From Chryseobacterium gleum (lineage in GTDB: Bacteria; Bacteroidota; Bacteroidia; Flavobacteriales_D; Sanyastnellaceae), in the NCBI GenBank assembly GCA_945881835.1, contig CAMCVP010000003.1, positions 62,001-126,000 of the forward strand: DNA of 64,000 bases, written 5' to 3'. Made by a program: the position numbers and the translations under genes. Below are positions 18,201 to 26,410 of this stretch, piece after piece. Position 1 is the stretch's first letter, and every line of letters starts with the position of its first letter. Below the pieces are notes generated by a model. That model did no database searches and was not told the origin of the DNA. It was given only the letters and a program-made list of their open reading frames with translations.

Positions 18201-21104
18201 AACTTGAACGGTGCACCAATCGCGGGCGCTACTTCAGCTTCTTACGTTGCAACTCCAGTTGCTGCTACTGATTCATACACTGCAACTGTTATCGACGATT
18301 GTAACCCTGCTGGAATTACTTCAGCTGGATATTCACAGCCATTGTTCACAGTAACTGCAGGTACTATCACTGGTCCAGCTGCTATCTTAGTGAATGACTT
18401 CACAGTTCCAATTCCTGGTGCAGGTACTTGGGCTATTGCTGGTCAAAACGATGGTAGTGGTATCCAATGGGCGTTCGGAACTGTTTCTACAGGACCATTC
18501 GCAACAATTGCTGGTGGCGTTAACGCTAACCAGACATTGTATGCTACAGGTGGAGCGGGTCTAATTTACTTAACTGCTACAACTACAACAACTGACGGAT
18601 GTTCTATCCAAGCAAACGTTGTAACTGTAACATTGGGTAACGCTATCGACACTCCATGTACAGCGCGTCCTGTAACTGTTGGTGACCAAACTGGTCTTGT
18701 GTTCTCTACAGCTGCTGCAACAAACGACGCCGGCGAGGTAACTCCTCCAGCTAATGGTTGTACAGTTCAAGACGGATGGTGTACTTCTTCATTGAATGGT
18801 ACAGTATGGTTTAGTTTTGTTGCTCCTGCTTCAGGACACGTAAGTGTTCTTGCTCCAGGATGGGATAACCAATTGGCTATCTACAGCGCTACAAACTGTG
18901 CTGACTACTCAACGTTCACATTAATCAATGCAAACGATGATGATGGAGGTAACCAAGGAGGTCTTATTTTCAGTGCATTCCTTTCTGATGTTAAATGTCT
19001 TGTACCAGGTACTACCTATTACATCCAATTGGATGGATACGGTGGAATTGGAACTTCATCATTGACGATCACTGATCTAGGGAACATTGCTCCATCATTG
19101 CAATTCACTCCAACCAACATCGCAATCAACAACGCGACAGGTGTGTGTGGTGCTAATGCAACATGGGCTGCTCCATCGGCAGCTGATGATCAAGGTTGCG
19201 TAGTTGTAACTTCAACACACAACAGTGGTGATTTATTCCCAATCGGTGCAACAACAGTAACTTACACTGCTACTGATGCTCAAGGATTGACTGCAACATC
19301 TTCATTCACTGTAACAGTGACTGACAATGAATTGCCAACAATCACAGCTCCTGCTGCCGTAACTGTAACTGCTGCATTGAACGCTTGTACTTCAACTGCT
19401 ACACTTGGTTCAGCTACAACTGCTGACAACTGTGGTGTTGCAACTTCAACGAACGATGCTCCTGCTACATTCCCAATCGGTAACACCACTGTTACTTACA
19501 CTGTAACTGACGTTAACGGAAACGTTGCAACGGCTACACAAGTAGTAACTGTAGAAGTTAACCCAGCAAACATCTGGTATGTAGATGCTGACGGTGACAA
19601 CTACGGTGTTGCAGGTGCAACTGTAACTGCTTGTAGCCAACCAGTAGGTTATGCTGCAAACACAACAGATTGTAACGACGCTAACGCAAACGTTAACCCA
19701 GGTGAAATCGAAATTTGTGGAAACACGATCGATGACAACTGTAGCGGTACTGCAGATGAAGGTTGCTTAAACCCAGGTGAAAACCCAACTAACGCAACTT
19801 CTATGTCTACAAGCATTTGGCCGAACTGTAACGCAGTAAACGGTACACTTGTAAACGCTACTGCTTCTGGTTCTGCTCAAACCATTTGTTTAACAGGTGA
19901 AGACAAGTGGCACCAATTCGTTGCAACTTCTGAAGGTGTTAGTATCGTTGTTAACTCATCGGCTGCTGATATCGTAATTGAATTGCAAACGGCTGCTGGT
20001 GTTCTAGTAGCTCAAGAGAATGCAGTTTCAGGTCTTGGTGGTGAAATTTTGAACCACTACGGATTAACGGCAGGTCAAGTCTACAAAATCGGTGTACGTA
20101 ACTACAACAGTGCTCTTGGTACTGGTACTTACTCTATCTGTGCTAAAATGTTGAAGCGTGGTGGATGTGACTACGGTCCAGGTCCATACAGCTTGTGTCA
20201 GTACTTCAAGGCAACGTGGGCTGGTGCAGCTGGAACTAGCTACACATTCACTTACACAGGTTTAACAGGTCCTGCTGCTGGTAACGTATACACCCGCACT
20301 CAGAACTCAGATATCTGTGTATTGAGCAGCGTATTGCCAACTTTACCATACGGTTCTACTTACAGTGTATTAATCACTAACACATACACCTTGAATAACG
20401 GTGCTGGTGTTGCTGAAACTATTGCTGTACCTGGATTAGCTCCATGCTCAATGAGCACAGTAGCGCAACCAGTAACTGCTCTTCGTACTACTGACAGATG
20501 TACTGCTGGTCCACGTTTCCGTGGTTCTGTAGTTGCTTCTTTACCATGGGTATGTGGTGCAACCAACTGGCGTTGGGAATTCACTGAGTTAGACGCTCAA
20601 AGTAACCCAGTTGGTCTTCCAATTACTGTAAACAGAGGCGCAGCTTCTAACTACATTAACTTGGGTACAGTGTTGCAATTGCAATACGGTAAGACTTACT
20701 CTGTGCGTACAGCTCCAATCTTATCTTACACAGGAACAAACTACCAATGGGGTACTCCTTTCTGTATGAGCATTGTTGGAACTGCTGGTATGGTGGCTGA
20801 CGGAAGTCAAGCAAACAACCAAACAGTGAAAGTGGAAACAGCGAATGAAGTAAACATGAGCTTGTATCCAAACCCAACTCACGGTACAGATGTGAACATT
20901 AACCTTTCAGGTGTTGATTCAGACAACGTACAAATTCGCGTAGTAGATGCTATGGGTCGTCAAGTATGGAGCAACCGTTATTCAGTTAGCGGTGTGTTAA
21001 ATACTAACATCACATTCGAGCGTCCACTTGCAAACGGTTTGTACATGGTTGAAGCAATCTTCAACGGTGAAGTTCAAACACAACGCATGATGGTTCAAAA
21101 GTAA
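12228..21104 (+). CDS. Giant multidomain T9SS-secreted surface protein
   Basis: 2958 aa. A hydrophobic signal ending in VTGYGQ lies about 60 residues in, after a long polar N-terminal extension. Modules in order: a beta-sandwich containing the EGVAPNR motif (about 60-270), Ig-like/PKD-like repeats, a second EGVAPNR module (about 590-770), a GEVED domain (about 950-1110, ending GYGETEDYLVQI), Ig-like domains, a lectin-like domain (about 1325-1535), two P-domain-like beta sandwiches, HYR domains (about 2300-2450), and a MopE-type calcium-motif stretch (DADGDNYG...DCNDANANVNPGE...EGC). The C-terminus is a type A T9SS sorting domain (SLYPNPTHG...RMMVQK). Thus it is exported through the Sec and type IX systems and surface-anchored or released. 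It is rich in Ala, Thr, Ser and Gly, with GCT/ACT/GGT/TCT codons dominating more than in neighbours. Probable adhesin or matrix protein; ligand unknown. Confidence 0.88.
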   Translation: MNRILRSQLPQSPTDLAVFDTTTGSSPGRARGGFLKNFGIPLLSMLFVLMLSVTGYGQLLSNYAFTSTAGTYTAISGGTQAVAGASDSGTSGGTALGIGFSFVYNGTTYTQFSVSANGWIRLGATTATTGSTPISSPTGPSIALFARDGKTGGAVTYLVEGVAPNRVLTVQFPNFNVYWNSTANTLDMQVKLYETTNVVQIVYGASASLTTYTGQVGLGWTANTNYNNRTTTTNWAATTAGTANNATVTLAPGVTPTSGLTYTWTPPFPCASAPAAPVASLTGASSICAGFTKAMSATGFTSGQTGLTVQWQTSTDNVNFTDISGATAATYTTPAMAAGTYYYRVNSTCSNTLEVTSSNVVTLTVNALPVVAITAPNGGAICGAQTLSASGASTYVWTPANSLSAGSGTSVLYTGTTSLTVNVSGTDANGCVGTSSQAITYTAPTAITVTSSVPTFCGVGGTSTLTATSGVAYDYAWSVLESGTLSASTGATTDFTIAQTSSVRVVGTDLVSGCNAYTDYSVGVYPLPSATVTTTASGVCPGTPATINSGLSAGNFSVTSIPYVPFTVPATASTLVQNGTATPALSGGSLDDGGWGNIPIGFNFNFFGTSFNTIAAGTNGLLMFGAVPGYGTGAGQLGQYTFNTTGGVFPNVNNPGNVIALMAGDQYFTGATNTGSIKYWVEGVAPNRRFVILYNNVPRCCSATGLAFTAYAVLYETLGMVDIHILNSAQTSSNTVGLQDGTKTIGATAPGRQNFTTPITTPEAWRFAPPANYLTTWSATDANGTTGLTTNVDGSTINVINGFSATVAPLLTTTYSISYANATTGCSNSATPATVTMLVLGNVAPQGVTTTSTVTTACPGANIPLATSYTGSLDGLTFQWQVSTDGGANWTDIAGATSATYTATQSVASSYQVGIASCGGTVTYSTPVAIALTGFIDCYCSTSFFSTADEEITNVTVATLNNSSTCATVAPGPGSALNTYSNYTSGAGAPAAPALVQGASVSGAVTIGSCGTFNYTSGAAIFIDYNQNGLFTDAGEMVWNNGTLSNINCVPATTLTFSFTVPGTATPGLTRMRVMNAENIAGSAMNPCGAYGYGETEDYLVQILGPCAPGTFFPPLAIVEDTDATVCGTQTSGIQVLDLNGIATPVYLWYDAPVGGNLLSMSSANIYNPGVISATTSYYVATNTGTCITERFPATINWVAPPSITLTNSNPASCGTTSTATDLAASSSNTGYAYTWNATPVAGSGITAGTTGASIAAVTPTINGVYTYTATAVDATSGCTTSGTTTVGFYAPLTGTATVTQPLVCGGNGSVNFGVIGSGTVFANDFSSATLNPAQAELCNNAVITGGKLQLTAPVNSQKGGILITNTTGVATNDFQIDFDLITTAGTTPPADGFSYSYGPDVVCMPTPVGTVVDNTVVGVGAANPENGSGSGIRLSFDAYTNGVNVNGIYLMYNCPRINPSSALTPAEGLYYYANNTSWIGGANTHVTITINALGQMSMWLAGTQVLNNAALPAGYLTADKSTWKHAFAARTGGLNQGHFIDNLDIHYNNFYEYSVDNGATWTTASPVAVPAPSTVQSVARYVITPSCSVNLGTAAVEFPVAAPTAVTGGSTCLNGTTLNVSAFGLPNGGQTATYSFGTNLSSGIGTAFGGAGVAPSIQGNPITISLPAGAIVTNAQLVLTNVTSFYMGELQVALSGAVTLGTTQVFTNFPASGATGSITLTPSSIVNGTVNVLLGESYDDGGTDATAADISLVITYSLPADPSWFDNSVASAGSFVATATTLNVVGTSILPSTASSVTSTAYAANVVTNGASTCYSATVPAAVTVGQPLTVAVAASAPITQTFTLATAYTAAPGAVQTVTGTIAIPAGATVTGTVLQVNGVTSTSGTWGSDVTIAMSGASTVASQVVSNAIGQLTNAGPITYTGSNVVAPGGDVFVTISHNYSFGGPMEFGSIAVLVTYTAPVTGSVCPGTPVTLNATTTGGGSNPTYQWNLNGAPIAGATSASYVATPVAATDSYTATVIDDCNPAGITSAGYSQPLFTVTAGTITGPAAILVNDFTVPIPGAGTWAIAGQNDGSGIQWAFGTVSTGPFATIAGGVNANQTLYATGGAGLIYLTATTTTTDGCSIQANVVTVTLGNAIDTPCTARPVTVGDQTGLVFSTAAATNDAGEVTPPANGCTVQDGWCTSSLNGTVWFSFVAPASGHVSVLAPGWDNQLAIYSATNCADYSTFTLINANDDDGGNQGGLIFSAFLSDVKCLVPGTTYYIQLDGYGGIGTSSLTITDLGNIAPSLQFTPTNIAINNATGVCGANATWAAPSAADDQGCVVVTSTHNSGDLFPIGATTVTYTATDAQGLTATSSFTVTVTDNELPTITAPAAVTVTAALNACTSTATLGSATTADNCGVATSTNDAPATFPIGNTTVTYTVTDVNGNVATATQVVTVEVNPANIWYVDADGDNYGVAGATVTACSQPVGYAANTTDCNDANANVNPGEIEICGNTIDDNCSGTADEGCLNPGENPTNATSMSTSIWPNCNAVNGTLVNATASGSAQTICLTGEDKWHQFVATSEGVSIVVNSSAADIVIELQTAAGVLVAQENAVSGLGGEILNHYGLTAGQVYKIGVRNYNSALGTGTYSICAKMLKRGGCDYGPGPYSLCQYFKATWAGAAGTSYTFTYTGLTGPAAGNVYTRTQNSDICVLSSVLPTLPYGSTYSVLITNTYTLNNGAGVAETIAVPGLAPCSMSTVAQPVTALRTTDRCTAGPRFRGSVVASLPWVCGATNWRWEFTELDAQSNPVGLPITVNRGAASNYINLGTVLQLQYGKTYSVRTAPILSYTGTNYQWGTPFCMSIVGTAGMVADGSQANNQTVKVETANEVNMSLYPNPTHGTDVNINLSGVDSDNVQIRVVDAMGRQVWSNRYSVSGVLNTNITFERPLANGLYMVEAIFNGEVQTQRMMVQK

Positions 21105-21146
21105 TTTTAAGACTTGCTCTTAGAATTCGCTTAAACCAATAAGCTG

Positions 21147-21180
21147 AAAAGGCCTCCTTCGAAAGAAGGGGGCCTTTTTA
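21147..21180 (+). terminator. Intrinsic terminator of the giant gene
   Basis: AAGGCCTCCTTC-GAAA-GAAGGGGGCCTT forms a 12-bp stem with one T-G wobble and is followed by a T run. Confidence 0.9.
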
Positions 21181-21238
21181 TTTTTAGGCAACTATTTGTT
21201 AATGTTTCGTCCTAACAAAGCCTTAACGAAAAGATTCT

Positions 21239-23983
21239 ATGTCAAAGAAAATAGTAGTTTTTGTCGCATTACTTTTTGTATTAAGCACCACAAGCGGCCA
21301 GGTTTTTCAGGATGTTACAGAGGCATACGGCATAGCTGTGCTCAACGCTTCCACTATGTATGGAACGGGTTCGAGTTGCTTCGATGTGAATGAAGACGGT
21401 TGGGACGACTTAACCGTTTGTATTGCCGGAGGAGCCGCACGATTATACATAAATAACCAAGGGGTTTTTCAGTTACATACGGCCTTTGAAAATATTTACG
21501 ATGCGAAGACATGCCTCTGGGGAGATTATGACGAAGACGGTGATAACGATTTATTCATCATCAAGCGTGACGGTCCTTCGCAGTTGTTTGTTCAAACCGA
21601 CAGTCTGGTATTTGTAAATCAAACTTCATCTTTGAACTTTCCTTTCAATGCTGCAAATAATTCTTTTGGTGCGGCATTAGGCGATTACAATAGAGATAGC
21701 TTTTTAGATATGTATGTTGCTAACTATAGCACAGCCGCTGTAGGAGGAATTAAGAGCACATTTTTAACCAACAATCAAAACGGAGGGTTTTCGAATAGTC
21801 CGCATGGCTACTACCGCAATCACTTTCAACCAACGTTTATTGATTTATCAAGAGATCGTTATCAAGACATATTTATAATAAACGACTTTCGAACCGGATC
21901 TGAATTATATACCCAAGATACTCAAGGAGTGTTAACCGACCAAACACCAAATGGCTCATTTGGATTGAGCGGAGCAATTTATTTAGACGCGATGTCAAAC
22001 TCGTGGTGTGATTATGACAACGACGCCGATTTGGATATGTACACCACAAATACCCCCACTCACGGGAATTTTTTATTTCAGAATAACGGAGCGAATAGTT
22101 TTTCAAACGTGGCCCCCGCCGCAGGTGCAGCGTTGTACAAGTGGTCGTGGAGTGCCTTGTGGTTCGATATAGAAAATGATGGTTGGAACGATTTAATTAT
22201 CGATGAACGCCACGTAAACATTCTGTTTATTAACCAATTTGGAAATCATGTTTTAAGAAACAACAACGGTATGTTCACGCTTGATAATACTACCGGTATT
22301 TCAGGACTGCCATACGGATATTTCACCTCTTCAAAAGGCGACTTCAACAATGATGGCCTTTACGATTTATACTTGGGAGCAGAGACAGGGCAGCAATCGC
22401 GCGTGTTTCAGAACAATACAGTGACTTCCAATAACTATGTGAAATGTAGGTTGAACGGAAGGTTAAGTAACAGAAATGGAGTAGGTACTTACATTGATTA
22501 CTATTTGAATGGATCGCATCGCGTTCACTACACCCAATTGGGTGAAAACTACCTTTGTCAAAATTCTCAGAACGTAATTTTTGGAATTGGAAATGCTGAA
22601 CAAATTGACTCTTTGAAATTAAGTTGGATCAGCGGAGTGGTGGATACCTACTATAATATTCCTGCCAATACAACGCATGTTTTTGTTGAAGGAGAAACAA
22701 TGCCGCAGATTCAAGCGTCGAAAGAATTTCTTTGTCCTACTGGCACAGATAACTTGGAACTGAGTATTCCTTATTGGCCCACACATGTGTGGGGGAATGG
22801 ATCAACTGCGGAAAGCATTACGGTTACAGCGCCCGGTACATACACAGTTACCGTTGGTACCGGATTCGGACATACCATTCAATTGAGCTATACGGTTGAA
22901 ATGGCCAATGCCGATGCCTTTGAAATTATGCGCACTCCTGTTTTGTGCGCAGGGGATAGCACAGGAACCATTGAAGTCGTGAACCTGAACACCAGTGAAA
23001 TTGTGTTTCAGCAAAGTGCGTTGCCAGCAGGCAATGTGGTATTTCCTTTGACCATTATCGAAGGATGCGTTATTCAGCAAGAAGTGTGGATCGATGAACC
23101 ATTACCATTTGTACTGATGGTCGATTCAATAAAGCCTGCTTGTTTTGAATTGAATAATGGATCTGCTGTTGTTCACGCTATTGATGGAACTGCTCCATAT
23201 ACAGGGTTCAATGAATTCGGAGCTTTAGCTTTGACAGATCTTTCAGCGGGAGTTTATGCTGACACCATTTTCGACTCTAACGGATGTCCTTCCACATATT
23301 CATTCGCCATCGCTGAAATTCCGCAGGCTATAATAGAAGTGACTTCTCCCAATTGGGTATGTGCAGGTGGGTGGGTAATTTTTGACGCAACTGTTTCTGG
23401 CATTGGAGACAATTATTTTTGGGATGTAATTGGGCCAGGGACAATTCTTGGTGCAGGCACTCAATCTTTCTCAGTCGTTGATTCACTCCTTTGCGTAACA
23501 AGCATGGATGTTACAATACAAGAAATTCAATCGCCTGCAATTACTGCAAATATTTTTTCAGAAAGTGCGTCGGGCTTAGGAAGTATCAATCTCGATGTTG
23601 TTGGAAATTATCCTCCGTATACCGCCAATTGGCAATCGGGATTTGTCGGATTGAATTACGCAGAATTGGCGCAAGGAAATTACGATGTCACGATTTCAGA
23701 TTCTCTCGGATGTACTGTGGATACTATGTTCACGGTCTTATTCGATTTCGTTGAGGAAGCAATTTTTACGAATGAATTTGTTGTCGATTGGAAGACGGGT
23801 GAATTGACATATACCGGAACCGAACGTTTATTCGGTATTGAAGTGTATAACGATTTAGGGCAACTCATTTGCACAAAGGCCACACTCGGAGCGAATGAGG
23901 TGATGCCGTTGAATGTGTCGGCACAGACTATTTACATTTCCTCTTCAAAAGGAAATTCAAGATCGAAAATTTTAATTCGATAG
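21239..23983 (+). CDS. FG-GAP/ASPIC-UnbV repeat surface protein, T9SS type
   Basis: 914 aa with a signal peptide (MSKKIVVFVALLFVLSTTSG). The first ~400 residues hold FG-GAP/VCBS-type beta-propeller repeats with calcium-binding DxNxDGxxD loops (DVNEDGWDD, DYDEDGDND, DYDNDADLD, DFNNDGLYD). An ASPIC/UnbV domain follows (about 405-485). The middle has SprB-like adhesin repeats (NGSAVVHAIDGTAPYTG...; LGSINLDVVGNYPPYTANW). The C-terminus (about 840-914) resembles a divergent T9SS sorting domain ending SRSKILIR. A cell-surface adhesion or matrix role is inferred. It is preceded by the giant T9SS gene on the same strand but separated by its terminator, and its stop codon is directly followed by repeat array E. 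Confidence 0.82.
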   Translation: MSKKIVVFVALLFVLSTTSGQVFQDVTEAYGIAVLNASTMYGTGSSCFDVNEDGWDDLTVCIAGGAARLYINNQGVFQLHTAFENIYDAKTCLWGDYDEDGDNDLFIIKRDGPSQLFVQTDSLVFVNQTSSLNFPFNAANNSFGAALGDYNRDSFLDMYVANYSTAAVGGIKSTFLTNNQNGGFSNSPHGYYRNHFQPTFIDLSRDRYQDIFIINDFRTGSELYTQDTQGVLTDQTPNGSFGLSGAIYLDAMSNSWCDYDNDADLDMYTTNTPTHGNFLFQNNGANSFSNVAPAAGAALYKWSWSALWFDIENDGWNDLIIDERHVNILFINQFGNHVLRNNNGMFTLDNTTGISGLPYGYFTSSKGDFNNDGLYDLYLGAETGQQSRVFQNNTVTSNNYVKCRLNGRLSNRNGVGTYIDYYLNGSHRVHYTQLGENYLCQNSQNVIFGIGNAEQIDSLKLSWISGVVDTYYNIPANTTHVFVEGETMPQIQASKEFLCPTGTDNLELSIPYWPTHVWGNGSTAESITVTAPGTYTVTVGTGFGHTIQLSYTVEMANADAFEIMRTPVLCAGDSTGTIEVVNLNTSEIVFQQSALPAGNVVFPLTIIEGCVIQQEVWIDEPLPFVLMVDSIKPACFELNNGSAVVHAIDGTAPYTGFNEFGALALTDLSAGVYADTIFDSNGCPSTYSFAIAEIPQAIIEVTSPNWVCAGGWVIFDATVSGIGDNYFWDVIGPGTILGAGTQSFSVVDSLLCVTSMDVTIQEIQSPAITANIFSESASGLGSINLDVVGNYPPYTANWQSGFVGLNYAELAQGNYDVTISDSLGCTVDTMFTVLFDFVEEAIFTNEFVVDWKTGELTYTGTERLFGIEVYNDLGQLICTKATLGANEVMPLNVSAQTIYISSSKGNSRSKILIR

Positions 23984-24060
23984 TATCGCGAAGCATCATC
24001 CTTCGAAGAAGGTCATCCCCGAAGTGGTCATCACAACGTGTTGTGTCATCCACGAAGTGG
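23984..24060. repeat. Mini-hairpin array E (TCAT linker) filling a convergent intergenic gap
   Basis: It starts on the base after the stop codon of the FG-GAP gene. After a degenerate first unit (GC-GAA-GC), TCAT linkers alternate with CCTTC-GAA-GAAGG, CCCC-GAA-GTGG (one mismatch), CACAA-CGTG-TTGTG and CCAC-GAA-GTGG. On the minus strand the last unit encodes the final residues PLRG of the SpoU-family gene, and the TCAT linker supplies its TGA stop. Confidence 0.82.
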
Positions 24061-24573
24061 TTGAGTTAAGTGGAAGAGCGCAATTCCCCCGCTGACTGCC
24101 ACATTCAAGCTGTGCTTGGTGCCGTGTTGTTCTATTTCAAGCGAGCCGGTAACGAGCTTGAGCACTTCCTCATCTACACCATTCACTTCATTGCCCAGAA
24201 CCAAAGCAATGGGCTTCTGCGAGTGAAAGGTGTGAAGAGCAACACTGTTATGCGTCTGCTCCAACGCCCACACTTCGTGTGAACCCTGTATCTCTAAAAC
24301 AGCCTCTTCAGTGTTGCTGAAATGCTTCCAGCTAACCGATTCCGTTGAACCCAACGCGGTCTTCAAGATCTCGCGGTGTGGAGGAATCGGAGTAATTCCG
24401 CAACAGTAAATCGCTTCAATGCGAAACGCATCGGCACTGCGGAATAGACTTCCGACATTCAACGCACTGCGGAAATTATCTAGGATTAAGACAATCGGAA
24501 ATTTTTCAGCGTGCTGAAATTCTTCAGCGTTCAAACGCTGAAGTTCATCCATACTTTTCTTCTCGAAACTCAT
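24046..24573 (-). CDS. SpoU/TrmH-family RNA 2'-O-methyltransferase
   Basis: A 175-aa SPOUT-fold SAM-dependent methyltransferase. The three family motifs are in order: NFRSALNVGSLFRSADAF (motif 1, about residues 33-50), LVLGNEVNGVDEE (motif 2, about 123-135) and SLNVAVSGGIALFHL (motif 3, about 153-167). The N-terminal substrate-binding L30e-like domain of TrmH/RlmB is absent, as in short TrmL-like enzymes; the RNA target is unknown. The start overlaps the stop of sppA (ATGA). The final residues and stop codon lie in repeat array E, so the native C-terminus may have been altered by the array. Confidence 0.87.
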   Translation of the reverse strand: MSFEKKSMDELQRLNAEEFQHAEKFPIVLILDNFRSALNVGSLFRSADAFRIEAIYCCGITPIPPHREILKTALGSTESVSWKHFSNTEEAVLEIQGSHEVWALEQTHNSVALHTFHSQKPIALVLGNEVNGVDEEVLKLVTGSLEIEQHGTKHSLNVAVSGGIALFHLTQPLRG

Positions 24574-26354
24574 TCAACCGTAATGTAAAATGGAAGACGC
24601 GTCTGAATCTTTCCGCCGTTACTCAATTGACGAATGTCTTGATAATTCTTGAATCTGCTGCCGAGTAAACGCGATAGAATCGCGTCTTCCGATTTTCCAG
24701 AAATGTTATCGAAAAACTCTTCCAACGGATCAAGCATTTCAGGTAATTCAAGAATAGAATTCGAACCAACGCCAGCCTTCGCTGCAGCATAAGCAACAGC
24801 CTCGCGCAAGCCACCCATCTCGTCTACAAGCCCAATGGTTAAAGCATCTTCACCACTCCAAACACGGCCTTGACCAATGCTATCCACATAACTCTGAGAG
24901 ATGTTTCTTCCCAACGCAACCTTGCTTGTGAAGTCGTTGTAAATGTTGCTCACCATGACTTGCATAGCGCGCTTCTGAACGGTGTCCAATGGAGAAGTTA
25001 ACGTCATCATGTTCGCATGCTCATGCGTCTTGTAAGCATCGAAGGTGATGCCCAACTTATGATCTAGGAAGTTCTGTAGGTTCGGAATAATTCCAAACAC
25101 ACCAATAGATCCGGTAATGGTATTCGGCTGCGCGAAGATGCGGTCTGCTCCGCAAGCAATGTAATATCCGCCAGAGGCCGCGTAATCGCCCATGCTCACC
25201 ACAAACACCTTTCCGCTTTGCTTAATCAATTCCGTTTCCCTCCATATCACATCACTCGCTAATGCACTTCCTCCGGGAGAGTTCACACGCAGCACCACCG
25301 CCTTGATTCCTTCATCCAAACGCGCATCGCACAAGGCTTTCGCTATACGATCACTTCCAATGGTTTCATCGTCGCCCTTTCCACTTTCAATTCCACCAAT
25401 GGCATACACCACTGCCACTTGAGCAAGATCAGATGCTTTGTCTTCCAACTTCACAACATCTAAATAGCGCGAATAAGAAATGATTTCGTCTTCAATTTTT
25501 TTGTCGTTTTCCAATTTTCCTTTGTCTTTCAAACGAGCCGAAATCTTCGCTGCAATCTCATCTGGATAAAGCAATCCGTCTATCAACTTCGATTGAAGCA
25601 GCGTGTTGTTGTTAATGAATCGAAGGGAAGTGGCAGAAGCATTAAGTTCCTCTACAGAAACGCCGCGTTGAGCAGAAATCTTTTCGCACATGACCTTCCA
25701 AATATCATCAATGAACGTTGCCATTTGCAAACGGTTTTCATCTGACATGTGGTCGTAAATGAAAGGCTCTACGGCGCTTTTGAATTTGTTGTTCGGACCG
25801 CGGATCACCTGCGCTTCTATTTCCAAATTGTCTAACAACTTTTTATAGAACATCACTTCCGCGTTAAGTCCGTGCCAATCGAAAGTTCCTGTTGGATACA
25901 TGTACACTTCATTCGCAGCGCTCGCCAAGAAATAGCCCGCTTGCGAATAGCCTTCGCTGTAGGCGATTACCCATTTACCCGAAGACTTGAAGTCAAGAAT
26001 CGCGTTGTGAATTTCCAACAACATAGCAGGCGCGGCTTCAATTGCACCAATGTTCAAGTAAACGCCTTCAATGCGCTCATCGGTTTTCGCAAAGCGGAGC
26101 ACACGCTCTAATTCGCGCAAAGCAATGCGATTTTCAGCACCATCCAAGTTGAACGAAGGTGTGTCGAGTCCTCTTTCCGTAAATGAATTTTCGAGTGTTA
26201 TTTTCAGGATAGATTCATTCTCCATGGAGACATCTTCCCCAGAAGAAAAGGCTGCAACAATAGCAGCAATTATTCCGATGGTGATTAATGTTCCGATGAT
26301 GGAAGCAATGAAATTTCCCACGAGCGTGGCCCAAACGGTTTTCCAAAAAGTCAT
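24570..26354 (-). CDS. sppA: Signal peptide peptidase SppA, 67K type
   Basis: A 594-aa membrane-anchored serine protease of the double-domain SppA type, degrading cleaved signal peptides at the inner membrane. There is one N-terminal transmembrane helix (about residues 8-32). The catalytic lysine is probably in NKFKSAVEPF (about residue 205) and the catalytic serine in GDYAASGGYYIACGADRI (about 395). The NSPGGSALASD oxyanion-region motif is also present. Full length. A -7 box (TAACTTTG, minus strand) lies about 36 nt upstream, back to back with the folK promoter. The downstream SpoU gene overlaps by 4 nt, forming a two-gene operon. Confidence 0.93.
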   Translation of the reverse strand: MTFWKTVWATLVGNFIASIIGTLITIGIIAAIVAAFSSGEDVSMENESILKITLENSFTERGLDTPSFNLDGAENRIALRELERVLRFAKTDERIEGVYLNIGAIEAAPAMLLEIHNAILDFKSSGKWVIAYSEGYSQAGYFLASAANEVYMYPTGTFDWHGLNAEVMFYKKLLDNLEIEAQVIRGPNNKFKSAVEPFIYDHMSDENRLQMATFIDDIWKVMCEKISAQRGVSVEELNASATSLRFINNNTLLQSKLIDGLLYPDEIAAKISARLKDKGKLENDKKIEDEIISYSRYLDVVKLEDKASDLAQVAVVYAIGGIESGKGDDETIGSDRIAKALCDARLDEGIKAVVLRVNSPGGSALASDVIWRETELIKQSGKVFVVSMGDYAASGGYYIACGADRIFAQPNTITGSIGVFGIIPNLQNFLDHKLGITFDAYKTHEHANMMTLTSPLDTVQKRAMQVMVSNIYNDFTSKVALGRNISQSYVDSIGQGRVWSGEDALTIGLVDEMGGLREAVAYAAAKAGVGSNSILELPEMLDPLEEFFDNISGKSEDAILSRLLGSRFKNYQDIRQLSNGGKIQTRLPFYITVE

Positions 26355-26389
26355 AATAAGTAATTTGAATTAAGACGCTGTTGCGCGCT

Positions 26390-26397
26390 CAAAGTTA
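26390..26397 (-). promoter_or_regulatory. -7 promoter box for sppA
   Basis: Minus-strand TAACTTTG fits TAnnTTTG. It lies 36 nt before the sppA ATG and 13 bp from the divergent folK box. Confidence 0.45.
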
Positions 26398-26410
26398 CGC
26401 AGGTGAGTTG

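Noticed and set aside
15399-19640. Cysteine- or serine-rich ORFs in other frames of the giant gene
   Set aside because: They result from the GCT/ACT/TCT-rich codon use of the real frame read out of phase.
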